Shown: piece after piece, positions 47,937-59,754 of the stretch | Layout of the letters: each line of letters starts with the position of its first letter | Numbering within the stretch: the stretch's first letter is position 1 | NCBI GenBank assembly: GCA_033060915.1 | Contig: CM065396.1 | Location: forward strand, 8,583,501 to 8,647,500 | Reading direction: 5' to 3' | Length of the DNA stretch: 64,000 nucleotides | Origin: Euryodendron excelsum | Taxonomy: Eukaryota > Streptophyta > Magnoliopsida > Ericales > Pentaphylacaceae | Translations under genes and position numbers: made by a program | Notes under the pieces: model-generated | Told to the model about the DNA's origin: nothing | Databases searched by the model: none | What the model saw: only the letters and a program-made list of their open reading frames with translations

Positions 47937-48345
47937 TCCGAGTAGCAAAACTACTCACAAAACTGTTAGAGTAGCGGAAATACTCACAAAACCGTTAGAG
48001 TAGCGGAAATACTCAAAAAACCGTTAGAGTAGCGGAAGTACTCACAAAACCGTTAGAGTGGCAGAAACACTCAAAATCCAGGCACGTCTCCTCGGAGACG
48101 GTAAGACCCCTTTCCAATCCCTTTCTCGAGACAGTTTATTCCTCGAGACGGTTCTAATCCAGGCACGTCTCTTCGGAGACGGTAAGACCCCTTTTCAATC
48201 CCTCTCTCGAGACAGTTTATTCCTCGAGACGGTCCGAGTAGCAAAACTACTCATAAAACTGTTAGAGTAGCGGAAATACTCCCAAATCATCAACCCCGTC
48301 CTAGTAGCGGAAATACTCACACCGTTAGAGTGGCAGAAACACTCA
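47937..48345 (+). repeat. Microrepeat array in U3 of solo LTR E
   Basis: About five units of about 30 bp around GTTAGAGTAGCGGAAATACT, each an imperfect palindrome. An 80-bp unit duplicated at about 48082-48160 and 48161-48240 follows, containing CGTCTCCTCGGAGACGG and CTCGAGACAGTTTATTCC. Two more of the small units come after that. Confidence 0.8.
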
Positions 48346-49302
48346 AAACCTAGGTCAACACCCGTGTCTGTTAGCTCACTTCGGTGAAAAATGACCAGAC
48401 TACCCTTAGGACCTTTTCCGAGACTCTCCGGTCAAGATGACCATTGTGCCCCTAAGCATCCGAATGCCCCTAAGCATCCGAATGCCCCGGGAACCACACC
48501 GGCTCTGGGTATCAAACCGGTAACCCCCTGAAACTACTTTTTATAGTATTCTCAATCTTCCTTTACCTTTCCAGATCATTCCGAGTCAGTTCCGGCCAAC
48601 CCGGTACAAAATGACCGTTTTGCCCCTGGAGGGCCGGTCTCCTTCTTCGACCATACCGGCTCTGGGTATCAAACCGGTAATGTCCCAAGAATACTTTTTA
48701 TAGTGTTCTCAACCTCCCCTTTCCGAACCATTCCGAGTCAATTCCGGCAAACCCGGTACAAAATGACCGTTTTGCCCCTAGTGGGCCGGTCTCCTTTTCC
48801 GACCGCACTGGCTCTGGGAATCAAACCGGCAACCTTTGGGAACATTTTGAATAATGTTTCCAGATCCCAAGTCTTCTTCCCGGACAGTCCGAGTCTGTCC
48901 CGGTGGTTTTCCTGTCCGATTGACCGTTTTGCCTCTAAAGGCCCGGTCAACCTTTCCGACTCACCTTATCTTCATTTTTCAAATCAAATACCTCCAGGAC
49001 ACTATTTTGAGTGTTCCTGCTCCTTTCCGGCCTTCCGGGTCATTCCCGGCTCCTTCAAATCATTCCTGGACTTTCCGGAGTCACTCCTAGTGAAGCCAGG
49101 CTAAAAGTTGCATGGTAGTCACTAGTACAGGCGCCCAAATCTAGTCAAAGATACGTTGCTTGCCGACCTTAATAGCTTCCTAATTGGCTGGCGCCACTAG
49201 TAGTGGCGCCAAGCCAATATTTGGCCTGGCGCCACTCCTAGTGGTGCCAGAAGGAATTTTGGCCTGGCGCCACTGCAACAGGCGCCAGTGTATTCCAACT
49301 TC

Positions 49303-49310
49303 TATAAATA
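49303..49310 (+). promoter_or_regulatory. TATA box of solo LTR E
   Basis: TATAAATA followed by CAGAGCCTC, downstream of the best-preserved GGCGCC palindrome (49189-49211). Confidence 0.72.
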
Positions 49311-52300
49311 CAGAGCCTCATTCAACATGAAGGGGGTCTGCAAACTTAACCTAAAAATCTTATATTTCGATATACAGAGCTCGAGCACCTCCAAACCCTA
49401 GTTTCCTTAGGTTTCCCAAACCCTAGCCACCATACACAAACCCTAGCCTCATATACACTCATATACATCCCCATACACTCATACACTAACCTTCAACCCT
49501 CCTCCGAAGACTTGAAGAGCTGCCATCTAAAGCTTGAAGACAACTCTTGAAGATTGAAGACGAAGATCAAGACAAAGACCGAAGACCGAAGACAGCGCGG
49601 CGCGCAAAATAAATAAGACATGCGATAGGCTCCCTATTTAAATTTTTGCACTTCCCCCCCTCTCTCTTCTCTCTCCTAACCCACTTAGGTTTTCTCTAGT
49701 TTAATCCCCCATCTCTTTCCCCCCTTTCTTTACATGCTTGAAACAAGGGGACTCCCGGTCCATGTGTAGGATTAGACTATTGGAGAGTCACTGTGTCGGG
49801 GGCTTTCTTCTAGTCTAACCAGAGACCACGTGGGTTCGGCCCCCTTGATTATGTGGTGAAGCCTTAACCTTGTATGTTCACGACCCCAAATTGCATTGTG
49901 CATATCATAGTCTTGCATCTTCCAAAAACTGTTTTCAAAGTTGTTTATCAAATCGTTTTCAAACTTGTTTTCAAAATTGCATCAAAATCTCTTTTTCAAA
50001 AAATTGTTTTCAAAACCACAATTCTAGGGTGATTCTAGCCTTTCCATGGCTAGGGTTGCCTTAGGAAAGTGTTATATTAAAAGTGACCTTTTATGGTCCA
50101 TATTTTCAAATCTTATTGTTTTCCAAAACCACTTTCTTAAAGTGGTTCTAGCCCTCTTATGGTTAGAATCGCTTTAGGAAAGTGAGACGTTTTCATACTC
50201 TCCAAAATTCTCTCTCTTTAAAAATCTCTTCCTAAAAATCTCCTTTTCAATATACTAACCTAAAACTCTCCTCTTCAAAATTGTTTTCAAAAACTCCCTT
50301 CCAAAATCTATTTTCTAAAACTCCCTTTTTCAACTCCTTTCCAAAATCTTCTCCCCAAAATCCACTTTCTAAAAACGTTCCCCAAAAATCTTTCCAAAAA
50401 CTCTCTCCAACAATCTTCAACCAAAAACCTTCCTAAAAGAACTCTCTCCAAAAATCTTTCCAAAATCTTCCTTCTAGAAGTTCCCCTCTAGGATTTTCCT
50501 TCTAAAATCTACGTTTCTAAAAACACACTTTCCAAAACTCCTTCTCTTTAAAATCTTTTTCCAAAAACTCCCTCTTCAAATTTACTTTCCAAAACTCTTC
50601 CCTTTAGAAATTCCTCCCTAGGATTCCCCTTCTAGAAAGCCTTCGTTTCCAAAAATGCACTTTCCAAATCCTCTTTCCTTAGAGCCCAAATCAAGCCCTA
50701 GAACCCACAATTAGGAAACCCTAATTTTCTTCCCAAAAACATGGTTTTCAAACTTTGCCCCAAACCTAGGTTTCCAAAACCTTTTGTTTTCATATCAAAA
50801 CTATACATGTTTTCAAAACCTATTTTCTACGTCAAAACTACAATTTTCCAAAACTAGAGTTTCTAGAATCTCCCTTTCCAAATCCTTACCAAATCCAATC
50901 TTCCCTTTAGGAAGCCAAATCCAATCTCCCCGTTTAGGAAACTAAATCCAATCCTCCGTTTTTGGAAACAAATCCCAAACCTTTCCTAATTCCACTTCTT
51001 CTTAATTTCCTACCTTCCTAAACCATAAGTTTTCTAAACCTAAACTCTAAATCTTTCTTTAAATTTTAAAATCCAACTCTTTCCTGATTCAAATCCTTCC
51101 TAAACTTCCACTTTCCTAAACCTTAAGTTTCCAAAACTTGAACATAAAAATCTTTCCTAAATTTTAAAACTCAACTTTCAAATCTTTCCTAATTCAACCC
51201 TTTCCTAATTCTACCCTCTTTTCAAATCTTAACTTCTTAAACCTAAGTTTTTAAACCTTTCCTAAACTCAAGCCTTTCCTAATTTCAAGACTTTCTAAAA
51301 TTCAAACTCTAAAACTTGCTAAATCCTAAACTTTCTAAATTTCAAATCTTTCTGAAATTCTAAGCTTCCTAAATTCAAAACTTTCTTAAGTTAAATCTTT
51401 CTAAACCCTAAAACTTTCTAAATTCTAAACTCTCTTAAACTTCAAATCTTTCCAAATCTAAGACTTTTCTAAACTCAAAACTTTCTTAATTTAAGACTTT
51501 CTTAAGTTGAAACTTTCCTAATTTAAACATTTCCTAAATTGAAAACTTTCCTTTTTCAAACCTTTCCTAAAACGAAACTTTCTTATTTTCAAAACTTCCT
51601 TGTTTTCAAAGCTTTCCAAATTCAAAACTTCCCTTTTTCAAAACATTTCTAAATTCAAAACTTTCCAATTTTCAAAACTTTCTAATTTTTAAAACTTTCC
51701 AATTTTCAAACTTTCTTAAATTCAGAACTTTCCTAATTTTAAAGCTTTCCTAAACCTAAAACTTTCCTAATTTCAATCTTTCCAAAAATGACACTTTCCT
51801 TATTCGAAACTTTCCTAATCTAAATTTTTCCTAAATTCTAAGTTTCCAAATCTTTCAAGAGCTTTCCGAATCCAACATTCCAATCTAATCTTTCCTAATC
51901 TCAAGTCTTTCCTAAGTCTCTTCTCTTTCCTAAGTCTGGGTTTCCTAAAACCAAGTCTTTCCAAAATCAATCTTTCCAAAGCAAGTCCAATCTTCTCAAA
52001 TTCAATCTCCTCTTCTAATTTCAAATCAAATTCAATTTCCAATTCAAATCTCCTTCTTCCAATCAACTCTTCTATTTTCAATCGGACTCTTGTCCGAACT
52101 ACGACTGACCTAATTCCCCCAAGGGGATACGTAGGCAACCTTCATAGGTGCGGTCACAATACTTTTCAAACTTTCAATTCCACCCTCATGGGTGCGGTTT
52201 CCAAAATCTTTCCAAATCTCAAATTCCAATCTGCTTTCAAAATTTCAATTTTTCTATTTTCAAATTTCTATTTCCAAATTTTCAAACTTTCCAATTCAAT

Positions 52301-52925
52301 TCTATTTCTTCAAATCTATTTTCAAATCAAATTAATCTCTTTTCAAATCTATTTTTCAATTCTCATTCCTTACACTTGCATACCATGCATCATGTCAGTT
52401 TCTTTTCAAGCATTGTTTTTCAAAGTGGATGGGATTGACAAATAGTTAGTTAAAGACTCTCATAGGTGAATCTGGGGTAGATTGACATATAGGTACCGAA
52501 AGGGTGGGGTAGGGTGATAGCTTAGTGCATCTTCCCTACACGTAACCAACCTCCAAACCTAGGATCACTGTTTTCAAAGACCAAAACGGAGTTATTTTTC
52601 AAAAAAGGGCTAAATGTTTTCCAAAGGTTGCCAAACAACCTGTTTTCCTAAAAACCCTCTCTTGAGAAGATATTTTCAAAAACCTTTTCCAAAAACCCTA
52701 AGTGTAGTCTTCGGATTATTCTTAGTTTTTAGGTGACCTAACTCACCTTAATCAAGTTAGGTGGCGACTCCAAATCTTTTTCAAAAAACCCTTTATTTAA
52801 ATCTAATTTTTCAATTCAAACCTAGTCGCACTCATTCTTCTAAGAGGATGAATTCTAACGAGAGAGTACAGCATTTTTCCTGCTTGGGTGAGTATTCCTT
52901 GAGTGCGAAAAATCTGGGCGCGACG

Positions 52926-52930
52926 GTGGG
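52926..52930. repeat. Target-site duplication of solo LTR E, right
   Basis: GTGGG, identical to 47693-47697. Confidence 0.9.
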
Positions 52931-55607
52931 TTCGGCCCCCTTGATTATGTGGTGAAGCCTTAACCTTGTATGTTCACGACCCCAAACTTGCATTGTGCAT
53001 ATCATGATCTTGCATCTTCCAAAAATCGTTTTCAAACTCATTTTCACAGTTTGCATTAAACTTGTTTTCAAAATTGTATCAAAATCTCCTTTTTTAAAAC
53101 TTGTTTTCAAAATCACAATCCTAGGGTGATTCTACCCTTTCCATGGCTAGTGTTACTTTAGGAAAGTGTTACATTCAAAGTGACTTTTATGGTCCATATT
53201 TTCAACTCTTGTTGTTTTCAAAACCATTTTCTTAAAGTGGTTTAAGCGTTCTTATGGTTAGAATCGCTTTAGGAAAATGAGATGTCTTCATACTTTCCAA
53301 AAAACTCTCTTTTCAAAAATCTCTCTTTCTAAAACCCTCCTTGTCAACATGTTTTCCTAAAACTTTTCTTTCCAAAATTGCTTTCTAAAAACTTTCTCCA
53401 AAAATCTATTTTTCAAAACTTTTCTTTCTAAACTCCTTTCCAAAATGCTCTCTTCAAAGTCCACTTTCCAAAAACGTTCCCTAGGTCTCCTTCCTAGAAA
53501 AACTCTTTCCAAAAACTCTTTCCAAAAACTTCCTTCCTAAAATTTTTTTCAAAATACTCTTTCTAAAAGATTCCTCTTTAGAATCTTCCTCCAAAATCTT
53601 CGTTTCCAAAAACACACTTTCCAAAAACTCTTTCCTTAGAGCTGAAGTCAAGCCCTAGAACCCACAATTAGAAAACCCTAATTTGCTTTCCAAAAACATG
53701 ATTTTCAATCTTGCCCCAAACCTAGGTGTCCAAAGACTTCATGTTTTCTATATCAAAATTACATATTTTCAGAAACCTATTTCCTACGTCAAAACTATAG
53801 CCTTCCAAATCTAGGGTTTCTAAAACTTCCCCTTTCCAAATTCTTATTAAATCAAAATCTTCCTTTTAAGAAACCAAATCCAATCTTCCCGTTTAGGGAA
53901 CTATATCCTATCCTCTATTTTTGGAAACAAAATCAAACCTTCTCTTTTAGAAACAAAATCCAATCACTTCCTAATTCAAATCTTTCCTAATTTAACTCCT
54001 TCCTAATCTTCTACCTTCCTAAATCTTAAGTTTTCAAAACTTGAACCTAAAAATCTTTCCTAAATTTTAAAACTCAATTTCCACAAACTTCCTAATCCCA
54101 CCCTTTCTTAATTCCGTCTCTTTCCAAATCTTAACTTTCCAAATCCAAGTTTTCAAATCTTTTCTAAATTCAAACCTTTCCTAATCTCAAAACTTTCTAA
54201 ATTCTAAACTTTCCTAAATTTCAAATCTTTCTAAATCCAAAGCTTTCTAAACTCAAAACTTCCTTAATTCAAAACTTTCTTAAGTTGAAACTTTCTTAAT
54301 TCAAACTTTTTTTAAATCTTTCCTAATTTAAAATCTTTCTAAAATTCTAAACTTTCCTAATTCAAAACTTTCCTAAGTTGAACCTTTCCTAATTCAAAAC
54401 TTTCCTATTTCGACACTATCCTAATTTGACAACTTTCCTAAAATGAAACTTTCCTAGTTCAAACCTTTCCTCATTCGAACCCTTCCTAAATCCAATCTTT
54501 CCTAATCTTTCCAAGTCCAACTTTTGAGTCAAATCTTTTCTAAAATCCTTTCAAGTCAAATCTTTCTAAATCTCAAGTCTTTCCTAAATCCTATCTTCCT
54601 AAGTTTAGAATGTCTATCTTTTCAAATCAAAATCCAATCTCTTCAATTCCAAAATTCTAAATTCCAATTTTCAATCTTCTATTCTAGGTTCAATCTCTCA
54701 ATCTTCCAATCCAATTTCCAATTCAACCTCTTTCTTCCAAATCAATTCTTCTATTTTCAATCGGACTCTTGTCCGAACTACGACTGACTTGATTCCTCCA
54801 AAAGGATACGTAGGCAACCCTTGTGGGTGCGGTCACAACTTCTTTCAAATTTTAAATTCCTCCACATTTTTCAAATCTCAAATTCCACAATCTTTTCAAA
54901 TCTCCAATTTCTTTTCAAACTTCCAATTCTAAATTTCTATTTCCAATTTTTAAAACTTTCTAATTTCAAATCTATCCTTTCAAATCTCTCTTCTAAAATC
55001 AAATCAACTTTTTCTTTTCAAATCTCTTTTCAAATCTATTTTCTAACTCTCTTCTATTGCACTTGCATATCATGCATCATGTTAGTTTCTTTTTAAACAT
55101 TGTTTTATAAAGTGGATAGAATTGAACATTAGTTAGTTGAAAACTCTCATAGGTGAATCTAGGGTAGATTGACATGCAGGTACCGAAAGGGCGGGGTAGG
55201 GTGATGGCTTGGTGCATCATCCCTACACGTAACCAACCTCCGAACCTAGAATCACTGATTTCAAAGACCAAAACGAAGTTATTTTCGAAAAAGGGCTAAA
55301 TGTTTCCAAAGGTTGCTAAACAACCCGTTTTTCTTAAAAACCCTCTCTTGAGGTGGTATTTTCAAATTCATTTTCCAAAACCCTAAGTGTAGTCTTCGGA
55401 TTATTCTTAGTTTTTAGGTGACCTAACTCACCTTAATTAAGTTAGGTGGCGACTCCAAATGTTTTCCAAAAGCCCTTTATTCAAATCAATTTTCAATTCA
55501 AACCTAGTCACACTCATTCTTCTAGGAGGGTGAATTCTAACGAGAGAGTACAGCATTTTTCCGGCTTGTGTGAGTATTCCTCGAGTGCAAAAAATCTGGG
55601 CGTAACA

Positions 55608-57118
55608 CATGGAAGACTACGACTTCGCCTTACAATATCACCATGGTAAGGCAAATGTTGGTGCAGATGCCTTAAGTAGGAAAAATCTAGGCCTCATGAG
55701 TAGCGTTGTGTTAGAGAAATGGAAGAGTGTCCAGTTACTAGAATCCTATGGAGGGCTAGAAGAAAGGAAGGGAGTACTATCTAGCCTCCGGATACAATCC
55801 CAGACCTTAGAAGAAGTGCGAGAGGCCCAATAGGGAAACCCAGAAGTACAAGAAATAAAGGAAAGAATGGAGAAAGGAATAATTGAACTGGGATAGGCGA
55901 AGGTGAACTCTAATACAGAGGTAGGTACTTTGTGGTAGATAAGAAGGAGTTGAAACAAAACGTTCTATCTGAAGCACATCGCTCTAAGTTTACAATCCAT
56001 CCTGAAAACACTAAGATGTATCAGGATCTTAAACGACAGTATTATTGAAAAGGGATGAAGAAGGAAGTCACGAAATTTGTAGCAAATTGTCTCACCTGTC
56101 AACAAGTAAAAGCCGAACACCAAGGACTAGGTGGACTGTTACAGCCCCTACCAATAGCGGAGTGAAAGTGGGAACATATCACCATAGATTTCATTACAGG
56201 ACTACCAAAGAACTGACAAGGATGTGATACGATTTGGGTATTCGTTGATCGTTTGACAAAAACTGCACACTTCTTACCTAATAAGTCTACCGATAGTCAT
56301 AGTACCTTAAGTCGATTATATTTGAAGGAGGTACTACGACTGCATTGAGTGCCTAGAACCATCGTATCAGATCGTGACCCAAGGTTTGCTTCATGATTTT
56401 GGCAAGGTTTACAAAAGGCATTAGGAACCCAAGTGTGCATGAGTACCACTTACCACCCACAGACGGATGGCCAATCCGAAAGAGTTATCCAAATCCTAGA
56501 GGATATGCTTTGTGCTTGTGTATTGGATTTTCAAGGAACTTGGAGTGATCATATACCCCTGGCAGAATTCGCCTATAACAATAGTTACCGAGCGAGTATG
56601 GAAATGGCCTCTTACGAAGCATTGTATGGGCGACCTTACCGAGCACCTAAATATTGATTAGAGACTGGCGACGGATTCTTATATGGGCCTAAAATCATTT
56701 GAGAAACCATGGAAGAGATTAAGCTTATGCAAGAATGGCTTAAGACTGCCCAAAGTCGAGAAAAGAGCTATGTAGACCAGCATAGACGACCCTTGGAATC
56801 CCAAGTTGGCGACCAATTGTTTTTAAGGTAAAGCCCCATAATAAAGGTGTGATATGAATTGGCAAGAAAGGAAAGCTTGCACCCTGGTACATTAGGCCTT
56901 TCTGCATTTTGGAAAGAATTGGACAAGTAGCGTACCAACTAGAATTACCTTCGAAATTAGATCGGATACACAACCTATTCCATGCATCTATGTTGAGACA
57001 ATACCACCCCGACCCTACGCATATACTTCAATGGGAAACCGTGGCAGTACAACCTGATCATTCCTATGACAAGGGACCAAGTAAGATAGTAGATTGCCAC
57101 ACATATCTTATAATTTAA
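55608..57118 (+). pseudogene. Host-element RNase H end and integrase, broken
   Basis: It opens with the RNase H/linker motif DYDFALQYHHGKANVGADAL, which continues the frame interrupted at 46192. Integrase follows. The HHCC region is partly lost to frameshifts (HRSKFTIHPENTKMYQDLKR and CLTCQQVKAEHQ are readable). The core keeps its three acidic positions (HITIDFITGLP, IVSDRDPRF and TDGQSERVIQ), then FAYNNSYRASMEMASYEALY. The C-terminal part reads GQVAYQLELPSKLDRIHNLF and SMLRQYHPDPTH and then stops at 57118, before any chromodomain. Stops are mostly TGA or TAG at CGA, CAG or TGG positions. The 3' LTR is not found downstream, so the end is truncated. Confidence 0.9.
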
Positions 57119-58283
57119 CAACATGAGAGATGACACCTTCAAATAACATATTAGAAACTTAAAGAAAAAGTGTCAACATATATAACAAAGTTTCAACTCC
57201 CTGACCCTAGGTGTCAACTCCTAAAACATAGGTGTCAACCCGCAGACACAAGTGTTGACCCCTTCAATCACATTTTTCAACCCCTAAAAACTGATAGCAA
57301 AGCTTTGTTAAAGATGTTAAAAGTGTCGTCACCTTGAAAAAATGTGTCAACTCCTATGGACAAAATAATCAAAGTAATGTAATCGATGTAAATGTGCCAA
57401 CACCCTTCTGAAAAGTGCCAACACTTCGACCTACGTACTTCAAAATAGAAACTCTCTAGATAAAAGTGTCTACACCCTAATAAAATGTGTTGACACCAAG
57501 ACATTCAAAGATAAGAAAATTAAAGTTTTTAGCACTTATCACAGTCAACTACATAGAAGCATGACCCTTATGAAAATGCTTTTCTCTTCTTGATTTATGC
57601 TACAAAACTCATAATAGTTCGCATCTCTTCATCCATCTCTAGAATTTTCAACAATATAATTAGACTCAATCTCCAAACATGTAATTCTTAACATATACTA
57701 CTTTTAAAGAGACTTCTAACTAATTCAATGAAAGAAATACAAACATAAAATCTATTACTTACCTCAAGCAAAGGCTATACCCCTCAATCTCTTCATATTC
57801 TCTTCTTTTCTTTCCTTTTTCTCTTCTTTTCTCACACTTTCTGTTTTACCAAACACTTTACTACACAAGCACCTCCCTTCTCTCTTCCATATTCTCTTGA
57901 TTCAAACACTACAAATATAATCTTGTATCTATTATAATCCATGTCAAACACACATCTATGGTGTAGATGAAGCACACACCTATGTGGCACTTAAAACATT
58001 AGGACACCTAGCACCTTGATTAGTGATAACAAATCCTCGCTTAAGATAATTAATCAAGTTTAAGTGCATATGAAAATACAAGAGGATTATGAACATTAAA
58101 CCATGTCACCAAAGCACCTTAATTAAGCTAATGAACTTATAACTAAAATTAATACTTTTAATGAATCTATGGATGTCACATAATGGTGATTTATCCTCCA
58201 CCTTGGGATCTAAATAAGTACTTGAAGCCAACCTGGGTCAGAATGGTGTCAAGCCTTGCATTGCGGCATCTGTAGCCAGTGGG
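57119..58283. other. Unassigned region with a degenerate GTGTCAAC repeat
   Basis: From about 57165 to 57500 the words gtgtcaac, gtgccaac or gttgac recur every 15-40 bases on both strands. The rest is AT-rich with C/T-rich runs (57780-57900). No coding frame or LTR end was recognised. Confidence 0.5.
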
Positions 58284-58535
58284 CTACATGCCCCTCCTTA
58301 GATAGATAGACAAATCGGATCCTAGATCTCTTAACAACTCAGTTCCACCCACGACTGTCTGCTCAGCCTCATTTGCATCTAGAATCTCTAGATGAGAGGA
58401 CGTGTCAGCCCTAGTCGATGGATTAGAACTTTTTGCAGCCTCGGAATATAGTACCTCTTGTTCCTTATGATCACTGCCGCCACTAGACTCAACCTCTGTG
58501 GGATCTCTATCTGGAATCTCAATGCCACTACCTCG
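58284..58535 (-). pseudogene. Open C-terminal exon-like fragment, unknown protein
   Basis: An 83-codon open frame without ATG. It is acidic and Ser/Glu-rich (RDPTEVESSGGSDHKEQEVL, SNPSTRADTSSHLEILDANE) and ends with a stop at 58284-58286. Upstream on minus, two diverged copies of an exon-like segment of about 230 bp (about 58570-58720 and 58830-58950) start after a TTAG and encode Gly/Arg-rich runs such as EAGAGGSGLSRGSHFGDRGG. A stop and frameshift separate them from this frame. It could be the tail of a transposon-borne extra ORF. I do not recognise the family. Confidence 0.35.
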
Positions 58536-58569
58536 TCAAGAGCACTAAGCACGACCCTAATGACTTTTA

Positions 58570-58960
58570 GAATTAGATAAAGCAAGGCCCTTGCCCAAAG
58601 TCTTTATCAAGGGTCTCTTACTAGACCCACCTCTATCACCAAAGTGACTCCCTCTGCTAAGACCGCTCCCTCCAGCTCCAGCTTCCAGAAATATCCTAAC
58701 ATCAAAATGGAAGGTAAGTCTCTAAACTAACATTTTAATATTAAAAAAATCACAAAAAAAAGAAACAAAAAATGTATTGACAAAAGCAACCCCCACAACC
58801 CTTAAAATTGGATGTAGAAGGGCCCTTGCCTTGAGTCTCATCTCTCTCATCGGCGCCACTCCCTCTACCAGGACCACTCACTCTAGCTCCAGCTACCACA
58901 AAATATCCTGACATCAGGATAGACAGTAAGTCTCTACACTAGCAGTTTAATATAAAAATG
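58570..58960 (-). repeat. Duplicated exon-like segment
   Basis: The stretches ending ctccagctccagcttcc (58670-58690) and ctctagctccagctacc (58882-58900) on plus, each followed by tatcct(a/g)acatc and a similar intron-like tail, are tandem copies about 210-230 bases apart. Confidence 0.55.
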
Positions 58961-59754
58961 TAAACGTACCCAAAAAAAAGGACACAAAAGATGCAATGAA
59001 AAAAGAAAAAAATCAAAACAAGACTTCAAAACTCTCACATTTGAATTCATAGCTCTAGCGGATCCTTTCACCCACTAACAGGTTAAAAACCTAGGGCCAA
59101 AATGGCACAAAAATGTGCACAAAAAATAAGAATTCTAGTATGTCATCTTATGGACTTTAAAGTCCATAAGATAGTTTAAAGAGGTCTAGCCAGCACTCAA
59201 AAAAAATTCTAACTTGACCTAGGCATGCACAGAAACTTGAACCAAGAAGTAGAATTGTAAAAAAAAAAAAATCAAGAGCCGAGCAGAAAAAGACTAAATA
59301 CAAAACACCCGTTCTAGTAGTTCAAATGCTAATAAATGAACAAAAATACACATGCAGGGCTTACAAAAAATTATGTTACACTTCAAAATGTAGTCCAAAA
59401 CAGGGGTCTTAGGTCAACCCGCTCAATAGTCAAAACAAAAAAATACCAGCACATTGGCCATACTGTGTACATCATTTCTATTAATTCCGATTGCTCAAAA
59501 TCTTACTAGATTGCCTAAAAGCATTCAAGAAGCATTTATGCATTACTCATGTCAAAAAACTTCCCGTCATTCAGAACACGTTCAAATGAAGTCCTACCAA
59601 AATAAAACTTAAGACAGAGCTCAATTTGATGACTTGGAACAATTTAATAGGAGCATATTTCATTGTAATCGATCCAAAACTAGAGAAAATGTGAAAGTTT
59701 CAAAAAAAAAACTCATGATCGCTCTTGAAACATGTAATATAATCCGCCAGTGCA
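58961..59754. other. AT-rich region without recognisable genes
   Basis: A-rich runs and unique-looking sequence, with the perfect palindrome at 59145-59172 as the only notable feature. Confidence 0.5.
59145..59172. repeat. Perfect 28-bp palindrome
   Basis: ATCTTATGGACTTT followed directly by its exact reverse complement. Confidence 0.95.

Larger units (their letters stand above)
47698..52925 (+). mobile_element. Solo LTR (copy E) nested in solo LTR D
   Basis: A 5.2-kb LTR, starting TGTAAGCACCCC and ending GGCGCGACG (final A changed to G), flanked by the perfect 5-bp duplication GTGGG. It has a microrepeat array at 47937-48345, 157-bp units (48509, 48666, 48818), a perfect palindrome at 49189-49211, TATA at 49303-49310, a G-poor U5 (about 49900-52080) and the conserved hairpin block at 52082-52158. 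There is no interior, PBS or polypurine tract. A solo LTR is the usual outcome of LTR-LTR recombination. Confidence 0.93.
46193..55607 (+). mobile_element. Solo LTR (copy D) interrupted by a second solo LTR
   Basis: It starts TGTAAGCACCCC at 46193 and ends GGGCGTAACA at 55607, with TSDs CATGA/CATGG. Without the nested copy (47698-52925) and its duplicated GTGGG it is about 4.2 kb, a single LTR with no internal region. It has three 157-bp units (46401, 46558, 46715), a palindrome at 47085-47107, TATA at 47199-47206 and, after the interruption, a conserved hairpin at 54761-54776. U3 is shorter than in other copies owing to a deletion near its start. It splits the RNase H coding sequence of the host element. 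Confidence 0.92.

Noticed and set aside
47937..48345. Possible CRISPR-like array of 30-bp repeats
   Set aside because: The units are contiguous without unique spacers, lie inside a plant LTR, and have no cas genes nearby.
52148..52445. Phe/Ser/Asn-rich frames in U5 (also 40371-40688, 28350-28586, 54524-55096)
   Set aside because: They are by-products of TTTCAAAT-type microrepeats; composition alone explains them.
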